From Nocardioides abyssi (GTDB lineage Bacteria; Actinomycetota; Actinomycetes; Propionibacteriales; Nocardioidaceae), in NCBI RefSeq assembly GCF_030412915.1, contig NZ_JAUHJR010000004.1, positions 291,493 through 355,492 on the forward strand: a DNA stretch of 64,000 nucleotides. The letters are read 5' to 3'. Both the position numbers and the translations under genes were made by a program. Within the stretch, counting starts at the first letter, position 1, and the number at the start of each line of letters is the position of its first letter. Below are positions 8,596-21,121 of the stretch, piece by piece. The notes under the pieces are model-generated. The model did not search any database. It was not told the DNA's origin and was given only the letters and a program-made list of their open reading frames with translations.

Positions 8596-10713
8596 GTGAC
8601 GACTGTGCCCGACCTCGAGTGGAGCGACCTCGACGACAAGGCGGTGGACACGGCCCGGGTGCTGGCGATGGACGCGGTCCAGCGGGTGGGCAACGGCCAC
8701 CCCGGCACCGCGATGAGCCTCGCGCCCGTGGCGTACCTGCTGTTCCAGAAGGTCATGCGCCACGACCCGGCCGACCCGACGTGGATCTCGCGCGACCGGT
8801 TCGTGCTCTCGTGCGGCCACTCCAGCATCACCCTCTACACGCAGCTGTTCCTCGGTGGCTTCGGCCTGGAACTGGAGGACATCAAGGCGCTGCGCACGTG
8901 GGGCTCCAAGACCCCCGGCCACCCCGAGCTCGGTCACACCGCCGGCGTCGAGGTGACCACCGGCCCGCTGGGCCAGGGCGTCGCCAACGCGGTCGGCATG
9001 GCGATGTCGGCCCGCCGCGCGCACGGGCTGCTCGACCCCGACGCCGCCGACGGCGAGAGCCTCTTCGACCACCACGTCTACGCGCTGTGCTCCGACGGCG
9101 ACCTGCAGGAGGGCGTGAGCGGCGAGGCGTCCTCGATCGCCGGCACCCAGCAGCTGGGCAACCTGACGGTCGTCTACGACCGCAACCGGATCTCGATCGA
9201 GGGCGACACCGACGTCGCGTTCACCGAGGACGTGGCCCAGCGCTACGAGTCCTACGGCTGGCACGTCCAGACCGTCGACTGGACCAACGGCGGCAAGGAG
9301 TACCGCGAGGACGTCCCCGCGCTGCACGCCGCGATCGCCGCGGCCCGCGAGGTCACCGACCGGCCCTCGATGATCGTCCTCGACACGATCATCGCCTGGC
9401 CCGCCCCCAACGCCCAGGGCACCGAGAAGGCGCACGGCAGCGCGCTCGGCGACGACGAGGTCGCGGCCACCAAGGAGATCCTCGGCTGGGACCCCGAGCA
9501 GCGCTTCCAGGTGCCGCCGGAGGTCCTCGAGCACACCCGCCAGCTCCGCACCCGCGGGTCGGGCTGGGGCAAGGAGTGGGACGAGCAGTACGCCGCGTGG
9601 GCGGCCGCGAACCCCGAGCGCGAGGCCCTGCTGCACCGGCTGAAGCAGCGCGAGCTGCCCGAGGGCCTGGCCGACGTGCTGCCGACCTTCGAGGCCGACG
9701 CCAAGGGCGTGGCCACCCGGTCGGCGTCCGGCAAGGTCATCAACGCCCTCGCCCCGGTGCTGCCGGAGCTGTGGGGCGGCTCGGCCGACCTCGCGGGCTC
9801 CAACAACACCACCATCGAGTCGGCGCCGTCGTTCATCCCCGAGGGCCGCAGCACCCGCGACTGGACGGGCGACCCGTTCCAGGGCCGCGTGCTCCACTTC
9901 GGCATCCGCGAGCACGGCATGGGCGCGATCATGAACGGCATCGCCGCCGACAAGCTGACCCGCGTCTTCGGCGGCACGTTCCTGACGTTCTCCGACTACA
10001 TGCGCGGCTCGGTCCGGGTGGCGGCGCTCAGCCAGCTGCCGGTCACCTACGTGTGGACCCACGACTCGATCGGTCTCGGCGAGGACGGGCCGACGCACCA
10101 GCCGATCGAGCACCTGGCGGCGCTGCGCGCGATGCCGGGCCTCGACGTCGTCCGCCCGGCCGACGCCAACGAGACCGCCGCCGCGTGGCTGGCGATCCTC
10201 GGCCACGTCGACCGCCCGGCCGCGCTGGCGCTGACCCGCCAGAACGTCCCGGTCTTCCCGCGCGGCACCGACGCCGAGACTGGTGAGCACTGGGCCACCA
10301 CCGACGACGTCGCCAAGGGCGCCTACGTCCTGGTCGACGCCGAGAGCGGCGACCCCGACGTGATCCTCATGGGCACCGGCTCGGAGGTGCAGCTGGCCGT
10401 CGAGGCGCGCGAGCTGCTCGCCGCCGACGGCATCGCCGCCCGCGTGGTGTCGATGCCCTGCCTGGAGTGGTTCGAGGCCCAGTCGACGGCGTACCGCGAG
10501 ACGGTGCTGCCGCCGACGGTCAAGGCGCGGGTCTCGGTCGAGGCCGGCGTCAAGCAGGGCTGGCGCGAGTACGTCGGCGACCACGGCCAGATCGTCTCCA
10601 TCGACCGCTACGGCGCCTCGGCCGACTACGCCCGCATCTACGAGGAGTACGGCATCACCGCCCGCGCCGTCGCCGACGCCGCGAAGGACAGCCTGCGCGT
10701 CGCCACGGAGTGA
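8596..10713 (+). CDS. tkt: Transketolase
   Basis: Thiamine-diphosphate enzyme that moves two-carbon units between sugar phosphates in the non-oxidative pentose phosphate pathway, 705 residues, full length. The GTG start ([12 protein letters not shown]) was chosen because GAAAGG lies 6 bp upstream; the frame is open 19 codons further but that leader is not conserved. Visible motifs: [13 protein letters not shown], the TPP/Mg site [19 protein letters not shown], the pyrimidine domain with [17 protein letters not shown], and [15 protein letters not shown]. It is the first gene of tkt-tal-pgi-pgl. Confidence 0.97.
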   Translation: MTTVPDLEWSDLDDKAVDTARVLAMDAVQRVGNGHPGTAMSLAPVAYLLFQKVMRHDPADPTWISRDRFVLSCGHSSITLYTQLFLGGFGLELEDIKALRTWGSKTPGHPELGHTAGVEVTTGPLGQGVANAVGMAMSARRAHGLLDPDAADGESLFDHHVYALCSDGDLQEGVSGEASSIAGTQQLGNLTVVYDRNRISIEGDTDVAFTEDVAQRYESYGWHVQTVDWTNGGKEYREDVPALHAAIAAAREVTDRPSMIVLDTIIAWPAPNAQGTEKAHGSALGDDEVAATKEILGWDPEQRFQVPPEVLEHTRQLRTRGSGWGKEWDEQYAAWAAANPEREALLHRLKQRELPEGLADVLPTFEADAKGVATRSASGKVINALAPVLPELWGGSADLAGSNNTTIESAPSFIPEGRSTRDWTGDPFQGRVLHFGIREHGMGAIMNGIAADKLTRVFGGTFLTFSDYMRGSVRVAALSQLPVTYVWTHDSIGLGEDGPTHQPIEHLAALRAMPGLDVVRPADANETAAAWLAILGHVDRPAALALTRQNVPVFPRGTDAETGEHWATTDDVAKGAYVLVDAESGDPDVILMGTGSEVQLAVEARELLAADGIAARVVSMPCLEWFEAQSTAYRETVLPPTVKARVSVEAGVKQGWREYVGDHGQIVSIDRYGASADYARIYEEYGITARAVADAAKDSLRVATE

Positions 10714-10722
10714 CGCCGGGCC

Positions 10723-10740
10723 GCCCCGGGTACCCGGGGC
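10723..10740. promoter_or_regulatory. Perfect 18-bp palindrome between tkt and tal
   Basis: GCCCCGGGTACCCGGGGC is a perfect palindrome 9 bp after the tkt stop and 10 bp before the tal Shine-Dalgarno AGGAGG. In RNA it would form a very stable stem with almost no loop, or more likely an 8-bp stem with a small loop. There is no T-run, so it is not a classical terminator. It could be a processing or attenuation element setting the tkt:tal ratio, or a protein-binding site. Confidence 0.55.
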
Positions 10741-10765
10741 ACAGACTTCTAGGAGGGACTACGCA

Positions 10766-11872
10766 GTGAGTGATCGTCTGAAGGCACTGGCCGACGCCGG
10801 GGTGTCGATCTGGCTCGACGACCTGTCGCGCGAGCGCATCGAGACCGGCAACCTGGCCGAGCTCGTCGAGCAGCGCTCCGTCGTGGGCGTGACCACCAAC
10901 CCGACCATCTTCGCCTCCGCCATCGCGGACGGCGAGCGGTACGACGAGCAGGTGCGCAAGCTCGTCGCCGAGGGCCGCCCGGTCGACGAGGTCATCTTCG
11001 AGCTGACCACCGAGGACGTCCGCAACGCCTGCGACGTGCTGGCCCCCGTGGCCGAGCGCACCGCCGACGACGGCCGGGTCTCGATCGAGGTCGAGCCCGA
11101 CCTCGCCAACGACACCGAGGGCACCATCGCCTCGGCCCGTCTGCTGTGGCAGGCCGTCGACCGGCCGAACGCGCTGATCAAGATCCCGGCCACCCTCGAG
11201 GGGCTGCCGGCGATCACCACCGCGATCGCAGAGGGCATCAGCGTCAACGTGACGCTGATCTTCAGCGAGGCGCGCTACCGCGACGTCATGGACGCCTACC
11301 TCACCGGCCTCGAGCAGGCCCGCGAGGCCGGCCACGACCTCTCGACGATCCGCTCGGTGGCGTCGTTCTTCGTCTCCCGGGTGGACTCCGAGGTCGACAA
11401 GCGGCTCGAGGCGGTCGGCACCGACATCGCGCTCGCGCTGCGCGGCAAGGCCGCGGTCGCCAACGCGCTCGTGGCGTACGACGCGTTCGCCGAGGTCGTC
11501 GCGTCCGATCGCTGGCGTGCGCTCGCCGACGCCGGCGCGACGATGCAGCGCCCGCTGTGGGCGTCGACCGGCGTGAAGAACCCGGACTACGACGACACGA
11601 TGTACGTCACCGGCCTCGTCGTCCCGGACACCGTCAACACCATGCCGGAGAAGACCCTCGAGGCCTTCGCCGACCACGGCGAGGTGCTCGGCGACGTCGT
11701 CACCGGCAAGGGCGGCGAGGGCCGGGCGATCCTCGAGCGGCTCACCGAGGTCGGCGTCGACTTCGACGACGTGCTCCTCGTGCTCGAGCAGGAGGGTGTC
11801 GAGAAGTTCAAGAAGTCCTGGACCGAGCTGGTCGAGACCGTCCGGGGCCAGATGGAGAAGGCCGGCGCGTGA
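10766..11872 (+). CDS. tal: Transaldolase
   Basis: Transfers a dihydroxyacetone unit between sugar phosphates in the pentose phosphate pathway, 368 residues, the actinobacterial-length form. Conserved blocks include [18 protein letters not shown] and the Schiff-base lysine in [16 protein letters not shown], followed by [18 protein letters not shown]. It starts at GTG with a strong AGGAGG at 10751-10756. The pgi GTG start overlaps its TGA stop. Expression is probably modulated relative to tkt by the palindrome in front of it. Confidence 0.97.
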   Translation: MSDRLKALADAGVSIWLDDLSRERIETGNLAELVEQRSVVGVTTNPTIFASAIADGERYDEQVRKLVAEGRPVDEVIFELTTEDVRNACDVLAPVAERTADDGRVSIEVEPDLANDTEGTIASARLLWQAVDRPNALIKIPATLEGLPAITTAIAEGISVNVTLIFSEARYRDVMDAYLTGLEQAREAGHDLSTIRSVASFFVSRVDSEVDKRLEAVGTDIALALRGKAAVANALVAYDAFAEVVASDRWRALADAGATMQRPLWASTGVKNPDYDDTMYVTGLVVPDTVNTMPEKTLEAFADHGEVLGDVVTGKGGEGRAILERLTEVGVDFDDVLLVLEQEGVEKFKKSWTELVETVRGQMEKAGA

Positions 11873-13548
11873 CCGCTGCGCCGGTGGACCCGACCTCGAC
11901 GTCCGCCTGGTCGCGGCTGCGGTCGCTCGCGGCGGACTTCTCCCCCGACCTGCGGTCCTGGTTCGCCCAGGACCCGGGTCGGGTCGAGCGGCTGACGCGG
12001 ACCGCCGGCGACCTGCGGGTCGACCTGTCGAAGGCGCTGGTCGACGACGACGTCCTCGCCGCGCTGCTGGACCTGGCCGAGGAGGTCGGGGTGGCGGCGC
12101 GGCGGGACGCCATGCTCCGCGGTGAGCGGATCAACGTCACCGAGGACCGTGCGGTGCTGCACACCGCGCTGCGCCTCCCCCGCGACACCCCGGCCAAGCG
12201 CCGCCCGGTGGTCGACGGGCAGGACGTCGTGGCCGACGTGCACGAGGTGCTCGACCGGGTCTACGCGTTCGCCGACCGGGTCCGCAGCGGCGCCTGGACC
12301 GGTGCCACCGGCGCGCGGGTCCGCACGGTCGTCAACATCGGCATCGGCGGGTCCGACCTCGGACCGGTCATGGCCTACGAGGCGCTGGCGGCGTACCGCC
12401 AGGAGGGCCTCGAGTGCCGGTTCATCAGCAACATCGACCCCACCGACGCCGCCACGACCCTGGCGGGGCTCGACCCGGCGTCGACGCTCTTCGTCGTGTC
12501 CAGCAAGACCTTCGGCACGCTGGAGACCCTCACCAACGCACGCCTGTGCCGCCAGTGGCTGCTCGACGGGCTCAGGTCCGCCGGCGCCGAGGTCGACGAG
12601 CGTGCGGCCGTCGCCCAGCACTTCGTGGCCGTCTCCACGGCGCTGGACAAGGTCGCGGACTTCGGCATCGACCCCGACAACGCCTTCGGGTTCTGGGACT
12701 GGGTCGGCGGGCGCTACTCGCTCGACTCCGCCATCGGCACCTCCCTGGCGATCGCGATCGGGCCCGAGCGGTTCGCGGAGATGCTGGCCGGCTTCCACGC
12801 GATGGACGAGCACTTCCGCACCGCGGCGCCGGCCGACAACGTGCCGCTGCTCATGGGCCTGCTCAACGTCTGGTACGCCGACTTCCTCGGCGCCGGCACG
12901 CACGCGGTCCTCCCCTACTCCCAGCTGCTGCACCGCTTCCCGGCGTACCTCCAGCAGCTGACGATGGAGTCCAACGGCAAGGGCGTCCGGTGGGACGGCA
13001 GCCCCGTCACGGCCGGGACCGGCGAGGTCTTCTGGGGCGAGCCCGGCACCAACGGCCAGCACGCGTTCTACCAGCTCATTCACCAGGGCACCCGGCTCGT
13101 GCCGGCGGACTTCATCGCCTTCGCCAACCCGGCCTACCCGCTCGCCGACGGCGACGAGGACGTCCACGAGCTGTTCCTCGCCAACTTCCTCGCCCAGACC
13201 CGGGCGCTGGCGTTCGGCAAGACCGCCGACGAGGTCCGCGCGGAGGGCACCGACGAGTCCGTCGTGCCGGCGCGGGTCTTCTCCGGCAACCGGCCGACCA
13301 CGTCGATCATCGCCCCCGACCTCACGCCGTCGGTGCTCGGACAGCTGGTCGCGCTCTACGAGCACATCACCTTCACCCAGGGCGTCGTCTGGGGCATCGA
13401 CAGCTTCGACCAGTGGGGCGTCGAGCTCGGCAAGCAGCTCGCCCAGGAGGTCGGGCCCGCGCTGTCCGGCGACGCCGACACGCTGGCCGAGCAGGACGCC
13501 TCGACCCGCGCCCTCATCGCCTACTACCAGGAGCACCGCCGCCGATGA
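11869..13548 (+). CDS. pgi: Glucose-6-phosphate isomerase
   Basis: Interconverts glucose 6-phosphate and fructose 6-phosphate, 559 residues. The two SIS-type halves are clear: [64 protein letters not shown] and the catalytic region [19 protein letters not shown]. The GTG start overlaps the tal stop (GTGA), and pgl starts inside the pgi stop (ATGA). In many relatives zwf and opcA sit between pgi and pgl; here they are absent, so the glucose-6-phosphate dehydrogenase genes must be elsewhere. Confidence 0.96.
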   Translation: MTAAPVDPTSTSAWSRLRSLAADFSPDLRSWFAQDPGRVERLTRTAGDLRVDLSKALVDDDVLAALLDLAEEVGVAARRDAMLRGERINVTEDRAVLHTALRLPRDTPAKRRPVVDGQDVVADVHEVLDRVYAFADRVRSGAWTGATGARVRTVVNIGIGGSDLGPVMAYEALAAYRQEGLECRFISNIDPTDAATTLAGLDPASTLFVVSSKTFGTLETLTNARLCRQWLLDGLRSAGAEVDERAAVAQHFVAVSTALDKVADFGIDPDNAFGFWDWVGGRYSLDSAIGTSLAIAIGPERFAEMLAGFHAMDEHFRTAAPADNVPLLMGLLNVWYADFLGAGTHAVLPYSQLLHRFPAYLQQLTMESNGKGVRWDGSPVTAGTGEVFWGEPGTNGQHAFYQLIHQGTRLVPADFIAFANPAYPLADGDEDVHELFLANFLAQTRALAFGKTADEVRAEGTDESVVPARVFSGNRPTTSIIAPDLTPSVLGQLVALYEHITFTQGVVWGIDSFDQWGVELGKQLAQEVGPALSGDADTLAEQDASTRALIAYYQEHRRR

Positions 13549-14294
13549 GCACTCCCCGCATCGAGGTCCACGACGACGACCGCGCGCTCGCGACGGCGGT
13601 CGCCGGCGAGCTGCTCACCCGCCTCGTCGACGCCCAGGCCGCCGGCCGCGTGCCCCACGTCGCGCTGACGGGCGGCACGATCGCCGAGGTCGTGCACGGC
13701 GAGATCGCCCGCCTCGCGGCGTCCTCGGAGGTCGACTGGACCCGCGTCGAGCTCTGGTGGGGCGACGAGCGCTTCGTCGAGCCCGGCTCCCCCGACCGCA
13801 ACGCCGGTCAGGCGCGGGCAGCGTTCCTCGACGTCGTCGGCGTCCCCGCCGAGCACGTCCACGAGGTCCCGACGACCGCCGAGTGCGGCACCGTGGAGGA
13901 GGCCGCGACGGCGTACGCCGAGGCGTTGCGCGCGCACGGCGGCGGCGGGTTCGAGGTGGTCATGCTCGGGCTCGGCCCGGACGCCCACATCGCCTCGCTG
14001 TTCCCGGGCCACCCGGCCCTGGACACCATCGACGCGCTGACGGTCGCAGTGCGCGACTCCCCCAAGCCCCCGCCGGAGCGGGTGAGCCTGACCTTCGAGG
14101 CGCTCGCCGCCAACCGCGCGCTCTGGTTCCTCGTCAGCGGCGAGGGCAAGGCCGAGGCCGTCGCCCGCGCCCTGGCCGGCCGCACCGGTGCCGGCGGCGA
14201 GGTCGCCGACGTGCACGACGTCCCGGCCGTCGGCGTCACCGGCGGCGAGGAGACCATCTGGTTCCTCGACCGCGCCTCCGCCTCGCAGCTCTGA
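13545..14294 (+). CDS. pgl: 6-phosphogluconolactonase
   Basis: Hydrolyses 6-phosphogluconolactone in the oxidative pentose phosphate pathway, 249 residues, NagB/DevB-like fold. Conserved blocks are [33 protein letters not shown] (the active-site DERFV), and [20 protein letters not shown] with the catalytic histidine. The ATG is inside the pgi stop codon, so the gene is the last of a tightly coupled tkt-tal-pgi-pgl operon. A short dispersed repeat follows its stop. Confidence 0.95.
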   Translation: MSTPRIEVHDDDRALATAVAGELLTRLVDAQAAGRVPHVALTGGTIAEVVHGEIARLAASSEVDWTRVELWWGDERFVEPGSPDRNAGQARAAFLDVVGVPAEHVHEVPTTAECGTVEEAATAYAEALRAHGGGGFEVVMLGLGPDAHIASLFPGHPALDTIDALTVAVRDSPKPPPERVSLTFEALAANRALWFLVSGEGKAEAVARALAGRTGAGGEVADVHDVPAVGVTGGEETIWFLDRASASQL

Positions 14295-14310
14295 CCCGCC
14301 GCCGGACGCC

Positions 14311-14353
14311 CAGGTCTCGAGACAGGCGCTGGCGCGCCTTCCTCAATCAGCCG
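14311..14353. repeat. Dispersed GGTCTCGA-type repeat between pgl and rbpA
   Basis: A roughly 43-bp sequence beginning AGGTCTCGAGACAGGCGCTG and ending in TCAATCAGCCGG lies between convergent pgl and rbpA. It shares the GGTCTCGA ... GCGCTGG ... TC-A-CAG layout with the inverted copy at 7429-7474, so it is probably another member of the same family. It can fold only weakly. Confidence 0.5.
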
Positions 14354-14369
14354 GCGGCTGCGGAGCCAC

Positions 14370-14729
14370 TCAGAAGATCAGGTCGCCGGACTTGCGGCGC
14401 GAGCGGAGCAGCTGGAGCGCCTCGTCGAGGATGTCGGCGGCCTCCTTGTCGGAGCGCCGCTCCTTCACGTAGGCCAAGTGGGTCTTGTACGGCTCGATCT
14501 TTGGAGCCGGCGGGGGGTTCTCGGAGTCCATGCTGGCCGGCAGGCCGCACTTGGGGCAGTCCCAGGACTCGGGCACGGTGGCCTCGACCGAGAAGGTGAC
14601 CACCGAGCGGTGGTCGTTGGAGCAGAAGTAGGTCACCGCCTGGCGGGGCGCGGCCTCGCCGCGCTCCGCCTCGCCCATCGGGCCGGCACCGACCCGGCTA
14701 CCGCGAATCGCGTTTCCTCCACCAGCCAC
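14370..14729 (-). CDS. rbpA: RNA polymerase-binding protein RbpA
   Basis: Actinobacterial RNA polymerase-binding protein that stabilises the open complex with principal sigma factors, 119 residues. The central core domain with Zn-binding cysteines is readable: TYFCSNDH and WDCPKCGLPAS. The C-terminal sigma-interaction domain follows after a linker (PYKTHLAYVKERRS ... LLRSRRKSGDLIF). The start is GTG (MAGGGNAIRGSRVG), a typical RbpA N-terminus. It marks the organism as an actinobacterium. Confidence 0.96.
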   Translation of the reverse strand: MAGGGNAIRGSRVGAGPMGEAERGEAAPRQAVTYFCSNDHRSVVTFSVEATVPESWDCPKCGLPASMDSENPPPAPKIEPYKTHLAYVKERRSDKEAADILDEALQLLRSRRKSGDLIF

Positions 14730-14786
14730 GTGCGTACTCCCTTTCCGGAGCTTTCGGGTATCAGGGGGTCGGGGGCCGTCTGCTGC

Positions 14787-15017
14787 CTAGTAGGCGAGCA
14801 GGAGGCCCAGGGCGATGACGGTCGCGAACCAGATGACACCGATGCCGACGGTCAGCCGGTCGAGGTTCCGCTCGGCGACCGAGGAGCCACCCAGCGAGCT
14901 GGAGACGCCACCGCCGAACATGTCGGAGAGGCCGCCGCCACGACCCTTGTGCAGGAGCACGAGGAGGATCATGAAGGCGCTCGTGGCCATGAGGATGACG
15001 GTGAAGAGTGTTTCCAC
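14787..15017 (-). CDS. secG: Preprotein translocase subunit SecG
   Basis: Accessory membrane subunit of the SecYEG channel, 76 residues with two transmembrane helices (residues 3-22 and 55-74). The loop KGRGGGLSDMFGGG is the SecG family signature. It sits just downstream of tpiA on the same strand, about 30 bp from the tpiA stop, the conserved tpiA-secG order of actinobacteria. Confidence 0.95.
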   Translation of the reverse strand: METLFTVILMATSAFMILLVLLHKGRGGGLSDMFGGGVSSSLGGSSVAERNLDRLTVGIGVIWFATVIALGLLLAY

Positions 15018-15046
15018 GGCTCGGATCCTACGTCAACGGTCGCCGG

Positions 15047-15841
15047 TCACAGGACCGGCATGTCGTAGTAGCGGCAGATCCCTGCGAACTCCTCGGCCTG
15101 CAGGCTCGCGCCGCCGACCAGGCAGCCGTCGACGTCGGGCTGCGCCATGATGCCGGCGACGTTCGCGGCCTTGACCGATCCGCCGTACAGCACGCGCACG
15201 GCGTCGGCCGCCTCGTCGCCGTGCGACGCACGGACGCACTCACGGACGGCCGCGCAGACCTCCTGCGCGTCGTCCGGGGTGGCGACCTCGCCGGTGCCGA
15301 TCGCCCAGACCGGCTCGTAGGCCACGACCAGCCCGGCCACCTGCTCGGCGCTCAGGCCCGCGAGCGAGCCGGTCACCTGGTTGACGCAGTGGTCGACCTG
15401 GCCGCCGGCCTGCCGCACCTCGAGGCCCTCGCCGACGCACACGATCGGGGTCATGCCGGCCGCGAGGGCGCGGACGGCCTTGGCGTTGACGACCTCGTCG
15501 GTCTCGGCGTGGTGCTCACGGCGCTCGGAGTGGCCGACCACGACGTAGGAGCAGCCGAGCTTGGCCAGCATCCCCGCCGAGATCTCGCCGGTGTAGGCGC
15601 CGGACTCGTGCATCGAGACGTCCTGCGCGCCGTACTTCACCGCGAGCCGGTCGCCGTCGACCAGCGTCTGGACCGACCGCAGGTCGGTGAACGGCGGGAC
15701 CACGACGACCTCCGCCTTGGCGTGGTCGTGCCGCTTGTCCGACAGCGTCCAGGCGAGCTTCTGGACCAGCACCACCGCTTCCTGGTGGTTGAGGTTCATC
15801 TTCCAGTTGCCCGCCATCAGCGGGGTCCGGGTCACTGCCAT
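15047..15841 (-). CDS. tpiA: Triosephosphate isomerase
   Basis: Interconverts dihydroxyacetone phosphate and glyceraldehyde 3-phosphate, 264 residues. The ATG giving [20 protein letters not shown] was chosen; the open frame further upstream is antisense-quality sequence inside pgk. Catalytic residues are the Lys in GNWKMNL, the His in [11 protein letters not shown] and the Glu in [11 protein letters not shown], with the phosphate-binding [10 protein letters not shown] near the C-terminus. It follows pgk by 1 bp on the same strand. Confidence 0.97.
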   Translation of the reverse strand: MAVTRTPLMAGNWKMNLNHQEAVVLVQKLAWTLSDKRHDHAKAEVVVVPPFTDLRSVQTLVDGDRLAVKYGAQDVSMHESGAYTGEISAGMLAKLGCSYVVVGHSERREHHAETDEVVNAKAVRALAAGMTPIVCVGEGLEVRQAGGQVDHCVNQVTGSLAGLSAEQVAGLVVAYEPVWAIGTGEVATPDDAQEVCAAVRECVRASHGDEAADAVRVLYGGSVKAANVAGIMAQPDVDGCLVGGASLQAEEFAGICRYYDMPVL

Positions 15842-15842
15842 G

Positions 15843-17069
15843 TCAGTCGTCCTCCAGGACTCGAACGCCGGGCAGCTCCTTGCCCTCGAGGTACTCGAGG
15901 CTGGCACCGCCACCCGTGGAGATGTGGCCGAAGGCGTCCTCGGCGAAGCCGAGCGTCCGCACCGCGGCGGCGGAGTCGCCGCCACCGACCACCGAGAGCC
16001 CGCCGTCGGCGGTGACCTCGGTCAGCGCCTGGGCGACGGCACGGGTGCCCTCGGCGAACGCGTCGACCTCGAAGACCCCCATGGGGCCGTTCCAGAAGAC
16101 CGTCCGGGCGCCGGTCAGCGCGCCGGCGAACGCCCGCGCGGAGTCCGGACCGATGTCGAGGCCGAGGCTGTCGGCCGGGATCTCGGAGGCCGCGACCACC
16201 TGCGGGGACGGCGTGGTGTCGCCCGAGGGGAACGTCGTGTCGACCACGACGTCGGTCGGCAGGATCAGCTCGACGCCGCTCTCGGCCGCGCGCTGGAGGT
16301 ACTCCCGGCAGACCTCGACCTGGTCCTTCTCCAGCAGGCTCTTGCCGACCTCGTGGCCCTGGGCCTTGAGGAAGGTGAAGACCATGCCGCCGCCGACGAG
16401 GAGCTTGTCGGCCTTGCCGAGCAGGTTGTCGATGACGCCGAGCTTGTCGGAGACCTTCGAGCCGCCCAGCACGACGACGTAGGGCCGCTCGGGCTCCACG
16501 GTCAGCCGGCGCAGCACCTCGATCTCGGCCTGGACGAGCCCACCGACGGCGTGCGGCAGCCGCTGCGCCACGTCGTACACCGAGGCCTGCTTGCGGTGGA
16601 CGACGCCGAACCCGTCGGAGACGAAGACCTCGGCCAGCGACGCGAGCCGGTCGGCGAACGCGCCGCGCTCGGCGTCGTCCTTGCTGGTCTCGCCCGCCTC
16701 GAAGCGGACGTTCTCCAGCACGGCGACCTGGCCGTCCTCGAGGCCGTGCACGACCTCGTGGGCCGACTCCCCCACGGTGTCGCGGGCGAAGCGGACCTCG
16801 CGGCCGAGCAGCTCGCCGAGCCGCTCGGCCACCGGGCGCAGGGAGTACGCCGGGTCCGGCGCGCCCTTCGGCCGTCCGAGGTGGGCGGTCACGACCACCC
16901 GCGCGCCGGCCTCGGCCAGCGTGCGGATGGTCGGGACGCTGGCGCGGATGCGGCCGTCGTCGGTGATCGTGCTGCCGTCGAGCGGGACGTTGAGGTCCGA
17001 GCGGACGAGGACGCGCTTGCCCGCGACCCCCTGCTCGACGAGGTCGGCGAGGGTGCTGTAGGACGCCAC
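15843..17069 (-). CDS. pgk: Phosphoglycerate kinase
   Basis: Glycolytic kinase making ATP from 1,3-bisphosphoglycerate, 408 residues. The start is the GTG 2 bp after the gap stop, giving [20 protein letters not shown]. Conserved blocks: [12 protein letters not shown], the hinge and substrate site [49 protein letters not shown] and [10 protein letters not shown] near the C-terminus. It is the middle gene of gap-pgk-tpiA, all transcribed leftwards. Confidence 0.97.
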   Translation of the reverse strand: MASYSTLADLVEQGVAGKRVLVRSDLNVPLDGSTITDDGRIRASVPTIRTLAEAGARVVVTAHLGRPKGAPDPAYSLRPVAERLGELLGREVRFARDTVGESAHEVVHGLEDGQVAVLENVRFEAGETSKDDAERGAFADRLASLAEVFVSDGFGVVHRKQASVYDVAQRLPHAVGGLVQAEIEVLRRLTVEPERPYVVVLGGSKVSDKLGVIDNLLGKADKLLVGGGMVFTFLKAQGHEVGKSLLEKDQVEVCREYLQRAAESGVELILPTDVVVDTTFPSGDTTPSPQVVAASEIPADSLGLDIGPDSARAFAGALTGARTVFWNGPMGVFEVDAFAEGTRAVAQALTEVTADGGLSVVGGGDSAAAVRTLGFAEDAFGHISTGGGASLEYLEGKELPGVRVLEDD

Positions 17070-17071
17070 GG

Positions 17072-18214
<1,143 letters not shown>

Positions 18215-19201
18215 TCAGGCCTCCTCGGCCAGCATCTCCGGGGTCAGCGACGACTCGGTGTCGGGGATGCCGAGCTCCTCGGCGCGCTTGTCGGCCATGG
18301 CCAGCAGGCGGCGGATGCGGCCGGCGATCGCGTCCTTGGTGAGCACCGGCTCGTGCAGCTGGCCGAGCTCCTCGAGGGAGGCCTGCTTGTGCTCCAGGCG
18401 CAGCGCGCCGGCCATCTTGAGGTGGTCGGGGACCTCGTCGCCGAGGATCTCCATGGCCCGCTCGACGCGGGCGCCGGCGGCGACCGCGGCGCGGGCCGAG
18501 CGACGGAGGTTGGCGTCGTCGAAGTTGGCCAGGCGGTTGGCGGTCGCGCGGACCTCGCGCCGCATCCGGCGCTCCTCCCAGGCCATCAACGACTCGTGGG
18601 CGCCGAGCCGGGTCAGCAGCTGGCCGATGGCGTCGCCGTCGCGGATGACCACGCGGTCGACGCCGCGGACCTCGCGGGCCTTCGCGGCGATGCCGAGCCG
18701 GCGGGCGACGCCGACGAGCGCCAGCGCGGCCTCGGGACCGGGGCAGGTGACCTCGAGGGAGGAGGACCGGCCGGGCTCGGTCAGCGAGCCGTGGGCCAGG
18801 AACGCCCCGCGCCACGCGGCCACCGCGTCGCAGCCGCCGCCGGAGACGACGGCCGGCGGCAGCCCGCGGACCGGGCGGCCGCGCTGGTCGAGCAGGCCCG
18901 TCTGGCGGGCCAGCGCCTCGCCGTCGCGGACGATCCGGACGAGGTAGCGGCTGCCCCGTCGGATGCCGTTGCCCTGCACCATCACCACGTCGGACTGGTG
19001 GCCGTAGACCTCGGCGATGTCCTTGCGCAGCCGTCGCGCCGCAGCGCCCGTGTCCAGCTCGGCCTCGATGACGATGCGTCCGCTGACGATGTGCAGGCCA
19101 CCGGCGAAGCGCAGCATGGTGGCCACTTCCGCCTTGCGGCAGCAGGTCTTCGTGATCTGGGTGCTGGCCAGCTCAGCCTTCACCTGTGCCGTCATCGCCA
19201 T
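18215..19201 (-). CDS. whiA: DNA-binding protein WhiA (sporulation/cell-division regulator)
   Basis: Actinobacterial and Firmicute regulator with a degenerate LAGLIDADG-like N-terminal domain and a C-terminal helix-turn-helix, 328 residues. The ATG giving [20 protein letters not shown] was chosen as the usual WhiA start; upstream ATGs exist. Family blocks are [32 protein letters not shown] and the HTH region [22 protein letters not shown]. In Streptomyces WhiA activates division genes together with WhiB; non-sporulating relatives keep it. It lies in the conserved uvrC-rapZ-yvcK-whiA block. Confidence 0.96.
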   Translation of the reverse strand: MAMTAQVKAELASTQITKTCCRKAEVATMLRFAGGLHIVSGRIVIEAELDTGAAARRLRKDIAEVYGHQSDVVMVQGNGIRRGSRYLVRIVRDGEALARQTGLLDQRGRPVRGLPPAVVSGGGCDAVAAWRGAFLAHGSLTEPGRSSSLEVTCPGPEAALALVGVARRLGIAAKAREVRGVDRVVIRDGDAIGQLLTRLGAHESLMAWEERRMRREVRATANRLANFDDANLRRSARAAVAAGARVERAMEILGDEVPDHLKMAGALRLEHKQASLEELGQLHEPVLTKDAIAGRIRRLLAMADKRAEELGIPDTESSLTPEMLAEEA

Positions 19202-19247
19202 GAGGCGCATCCTCGCACGCGGGTCAACGACGTCCGGCAGCAACCGG

Positions 19248-20252
19248 TCAGCCCGCGGCGATGATCCGTTCGTACGCCGCGGCGAGCTTCTCGGGGTCGT
19301 GCCGGGGCGTCCCGTCGCCGACCGCGACGTCGTCGACGACCAGCTTCGCGCCGTACGCCGCGACGACGTGCTCGAGCTCGTCGAGCGCGTCGCCGACGCT
19401 CTCGCGGTCGGCCAGCACGGTGTGCACGACCAGCTCGGGGGCGTGCTCGGCCAGGACCGCCAGGTGGTCGGCCGGGCCGAAGCCGCCGGTCTCCCCCGCC
19501 TGCTCGGCGAGGTTGAGGTTGACCACCACCCGGGCGCTCGTGCGCACCAGCGCGTCGCGCAGCGCCGGGACCATCAGGTGCGGGATCACCGAGCTGAACC
19601 ACGACCCGGGACCGAGCAGCACCCAGTCGGCCGCCTCCACCGCCGCGACCGCCTCGGGGCACGGCTCGGGCTCGGCGGGGTCGAGGCTGATCGACTGGAT
19701 CACGCCCTCGGTGGTGGCGACCTCGACCTGGCCGCGCACGGTGCTCAGCGCGTCGGGGTCGCCGGCGACCAGGCCGCGGACCTCGGCGGTGATGTCCATC
19801 GGGCTGAGCGCCATCGGCAGCACCCGCCCCTTGGCGCCGAGCAGGCGGCCCACCCAGTCCAGGGCGTCGACGGGGTCGCCGAGCAGCTCCCACAGCCCCA
19901 CGATCAGCAGGTTGCCGACGGCATGGCCGTGCATCTCGCCGTTGCCGGCGAACCGGTGCTGGAGCACCTTGGCCCACGTGCCACCCCACTGGTCGTCGCC
20001 GCACAGCGCGGCGAGCGCCATCCGCAGGTCGCCGGGCGGCAGCACGCCGAACTCGCCGCGCAGCCGGCCCGACGAGCCGCCGTTGTCGGCGACGGTCACG
20101 ATCGCGGTCAGCTCGTCGACGGTCAGGTCGTCGACGAGGCGGCGCAGCGCGCTGAGCGAGGCGTGCAGGCCGTGGCCGCCGCCGAGTGCCACCACCGCCT
20201 GGGCGCGGTCGGTCGCGGAGCGGTCGGTCGGCACGTCCGCACCGGTGCTCAC
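19248..20252 (-). CDS. yvcK: Gluconeogenesis factor YvcK/CofD-like, UDP-GlcNAc-binding
   Basis: YvcK/CuvA-type protein, 334 residues, with the N-terminal nucleotide-binding loop [19 protein letters not shown] and the family sequence [20 protein letters not shown], followed by [16 protein letters not shown] and [13 protein letters not shown]. Members bind UDP-N-acetylglucosamine and link carbon metabolism to cell-wall synthesis. The GTG start overlaps the rapZ stop. It is distinct from true CofD (F420 biosynthesis), although the folds are related. Confidence 0.94.
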   Translation of the reverse strand: MSTGADVPTDRSATDRAQAVVALGGGHGLHASLSALRRLVDDLTVDELTAIVTVADNGGSSGRLRGEFGVLPPGDLRMALAALCGDDQWGGTWAKVLQHRFAGNGEMHGHAVGNLLIVGLWELLGDPVDALDWVGRLLGAKGRVLPMALSPMDITAEVRGLVAGDPDALSTVRGQVEVATTEGVIQSISLDPAEPEPCPEAVAAVEAADWVLLGPGSWFSSVIPHLMVPALRDALVRTSARVVVNLNLAEQAGETGGFGPADHLAVLAEHAPELVVHTVLADRESVGDALDELEHVVAAYGAKLVVDDVAVGDGTPRHDPEKLAAAYERIIAAG

Positions 20253-21121
20253 TCGCGCCCCAGGTCGCGGTGGACCGGCCGGGCGTCGTACCCCTGGTCG
20301 CGCAGGCGGCGGGTGATCTCCTCGGTCATCGCGACGCTGCGGTGCTTGCCGCCCGTGCAGCCGATGGCGACCCGCATGAAGCGCTTGCCCTCGCGCAGGT
20401 AGCCCTCGGCCACGCCGGCGAGGACCGGGACGTAGCCGTCGAGGAACTCCGCGGCGCCCGGGCGGCTCAGCACGTAGTCGGACACGTCGGTGTCGCGACC
20501 GGTGCCGGGACGCAGCTCGGGGATCCAGTGCGGGTTGGGCAGGAAGCGCATGTCGGCGACGAAGTCGGCGTCGATGGGGATGCCGTACTTGAAGCCGAAG
20601 CTGATGACGTTGACGCTGAGCCGCACCTGGTCGGCCTTGCCGAACGCGCCCGCGATCGCGCGGGTGAGCTGGTGCACGTTGAGCGCGCTGGTGTCGATGA
20701 CGAGGTCGGCGCCGCTGCGCAGGTCGGCCAGGACCCTCCGCTCGCGCTGGAGCCCGTCCAGCAGGCGGCCGGCACCCTGCAGCGGGTGCGGGCGGCGGAC
20801 CGCCTCCTGGCGGCGGACGAGCACCTCGTCGGTGGCGTCGAGGAAGAGCAGGGTCGCGTTGCGGCCGGTGGCCCCGCGGGCCAGGTTGGCCGTGAGGGTC
20901 TGGAAGAACGACCCGGAGCGGACGTCGACGACCACCGCGATCGGCTGGCCCGGCCCCGCGGTCTCGTCGACCAGGCGGACGACCTCGCGCAGCAGGCTCG
21001 GGGGCAGGTTGTCGACGACGTAGAAGCCGAGGTCCTCGAGCTCCTTGGCCGCGGTGCTGCGGCCGGCGCCGGTCATGCCGGTCACCACCACCAGCTCGCC
21101 GGGGGGCGTCTCCTCGCTCAT
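20249..21121 (-). CDS. rapZ: RNase adapter / nucleotide-binding protein RapZ
   Basis: P-loop NTPase of the RapZ (YvcJ) family, 290 residues. Walker A is [20 protein letters not shown], followed by [13 protein letters not shown] and [11 protein letters not shown]. The C-terminal domain contains [26 protein letters not shown] and [11 protein letters not shown], both family signatures. In E. coli RapZ guides RNase E to a small RNA controlling glucosamine-6-phosphate synthase; in actinobacteria the role is less clear. The ATG overlaps the uvrC stop and its own stop overlaps the yvcK start, so the block is translationally coupled. Confidence 0.95.
   Translation of the reverse strand: MSEETPPGELVVVTGMTGAGRSTAAKELEDLGFYVVDNLPPSLLREVVRLVDETAGPGQPIAVVVDVRSGSFFQTLTANLARGATGRNATLLFLDATDEVLVRRQEAVRRPHPLQGAGRLLDGLQRERRVLADLRSGADLVIDTSALNVHQLTRAIAGAFGKADQVRLSVNVISFGFKYGIPIDADFVADMRFLPNPHWIPELRPGTGRDTDVSDYVLSRPGAAEFLDGYVPVLAGVAEGYLREGKRFMRVAIGCTGGKHRSVAMTEEITRRLRDQGYDARPVHRDLGRE

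Noticed and set aside
7332-10286. Long plus-strand frame overlapping tkt and ctaB
   Set aside because: Out of frame with tkt and antisense to ctaB; Arg/Pro/Ala-rich composition without domains.
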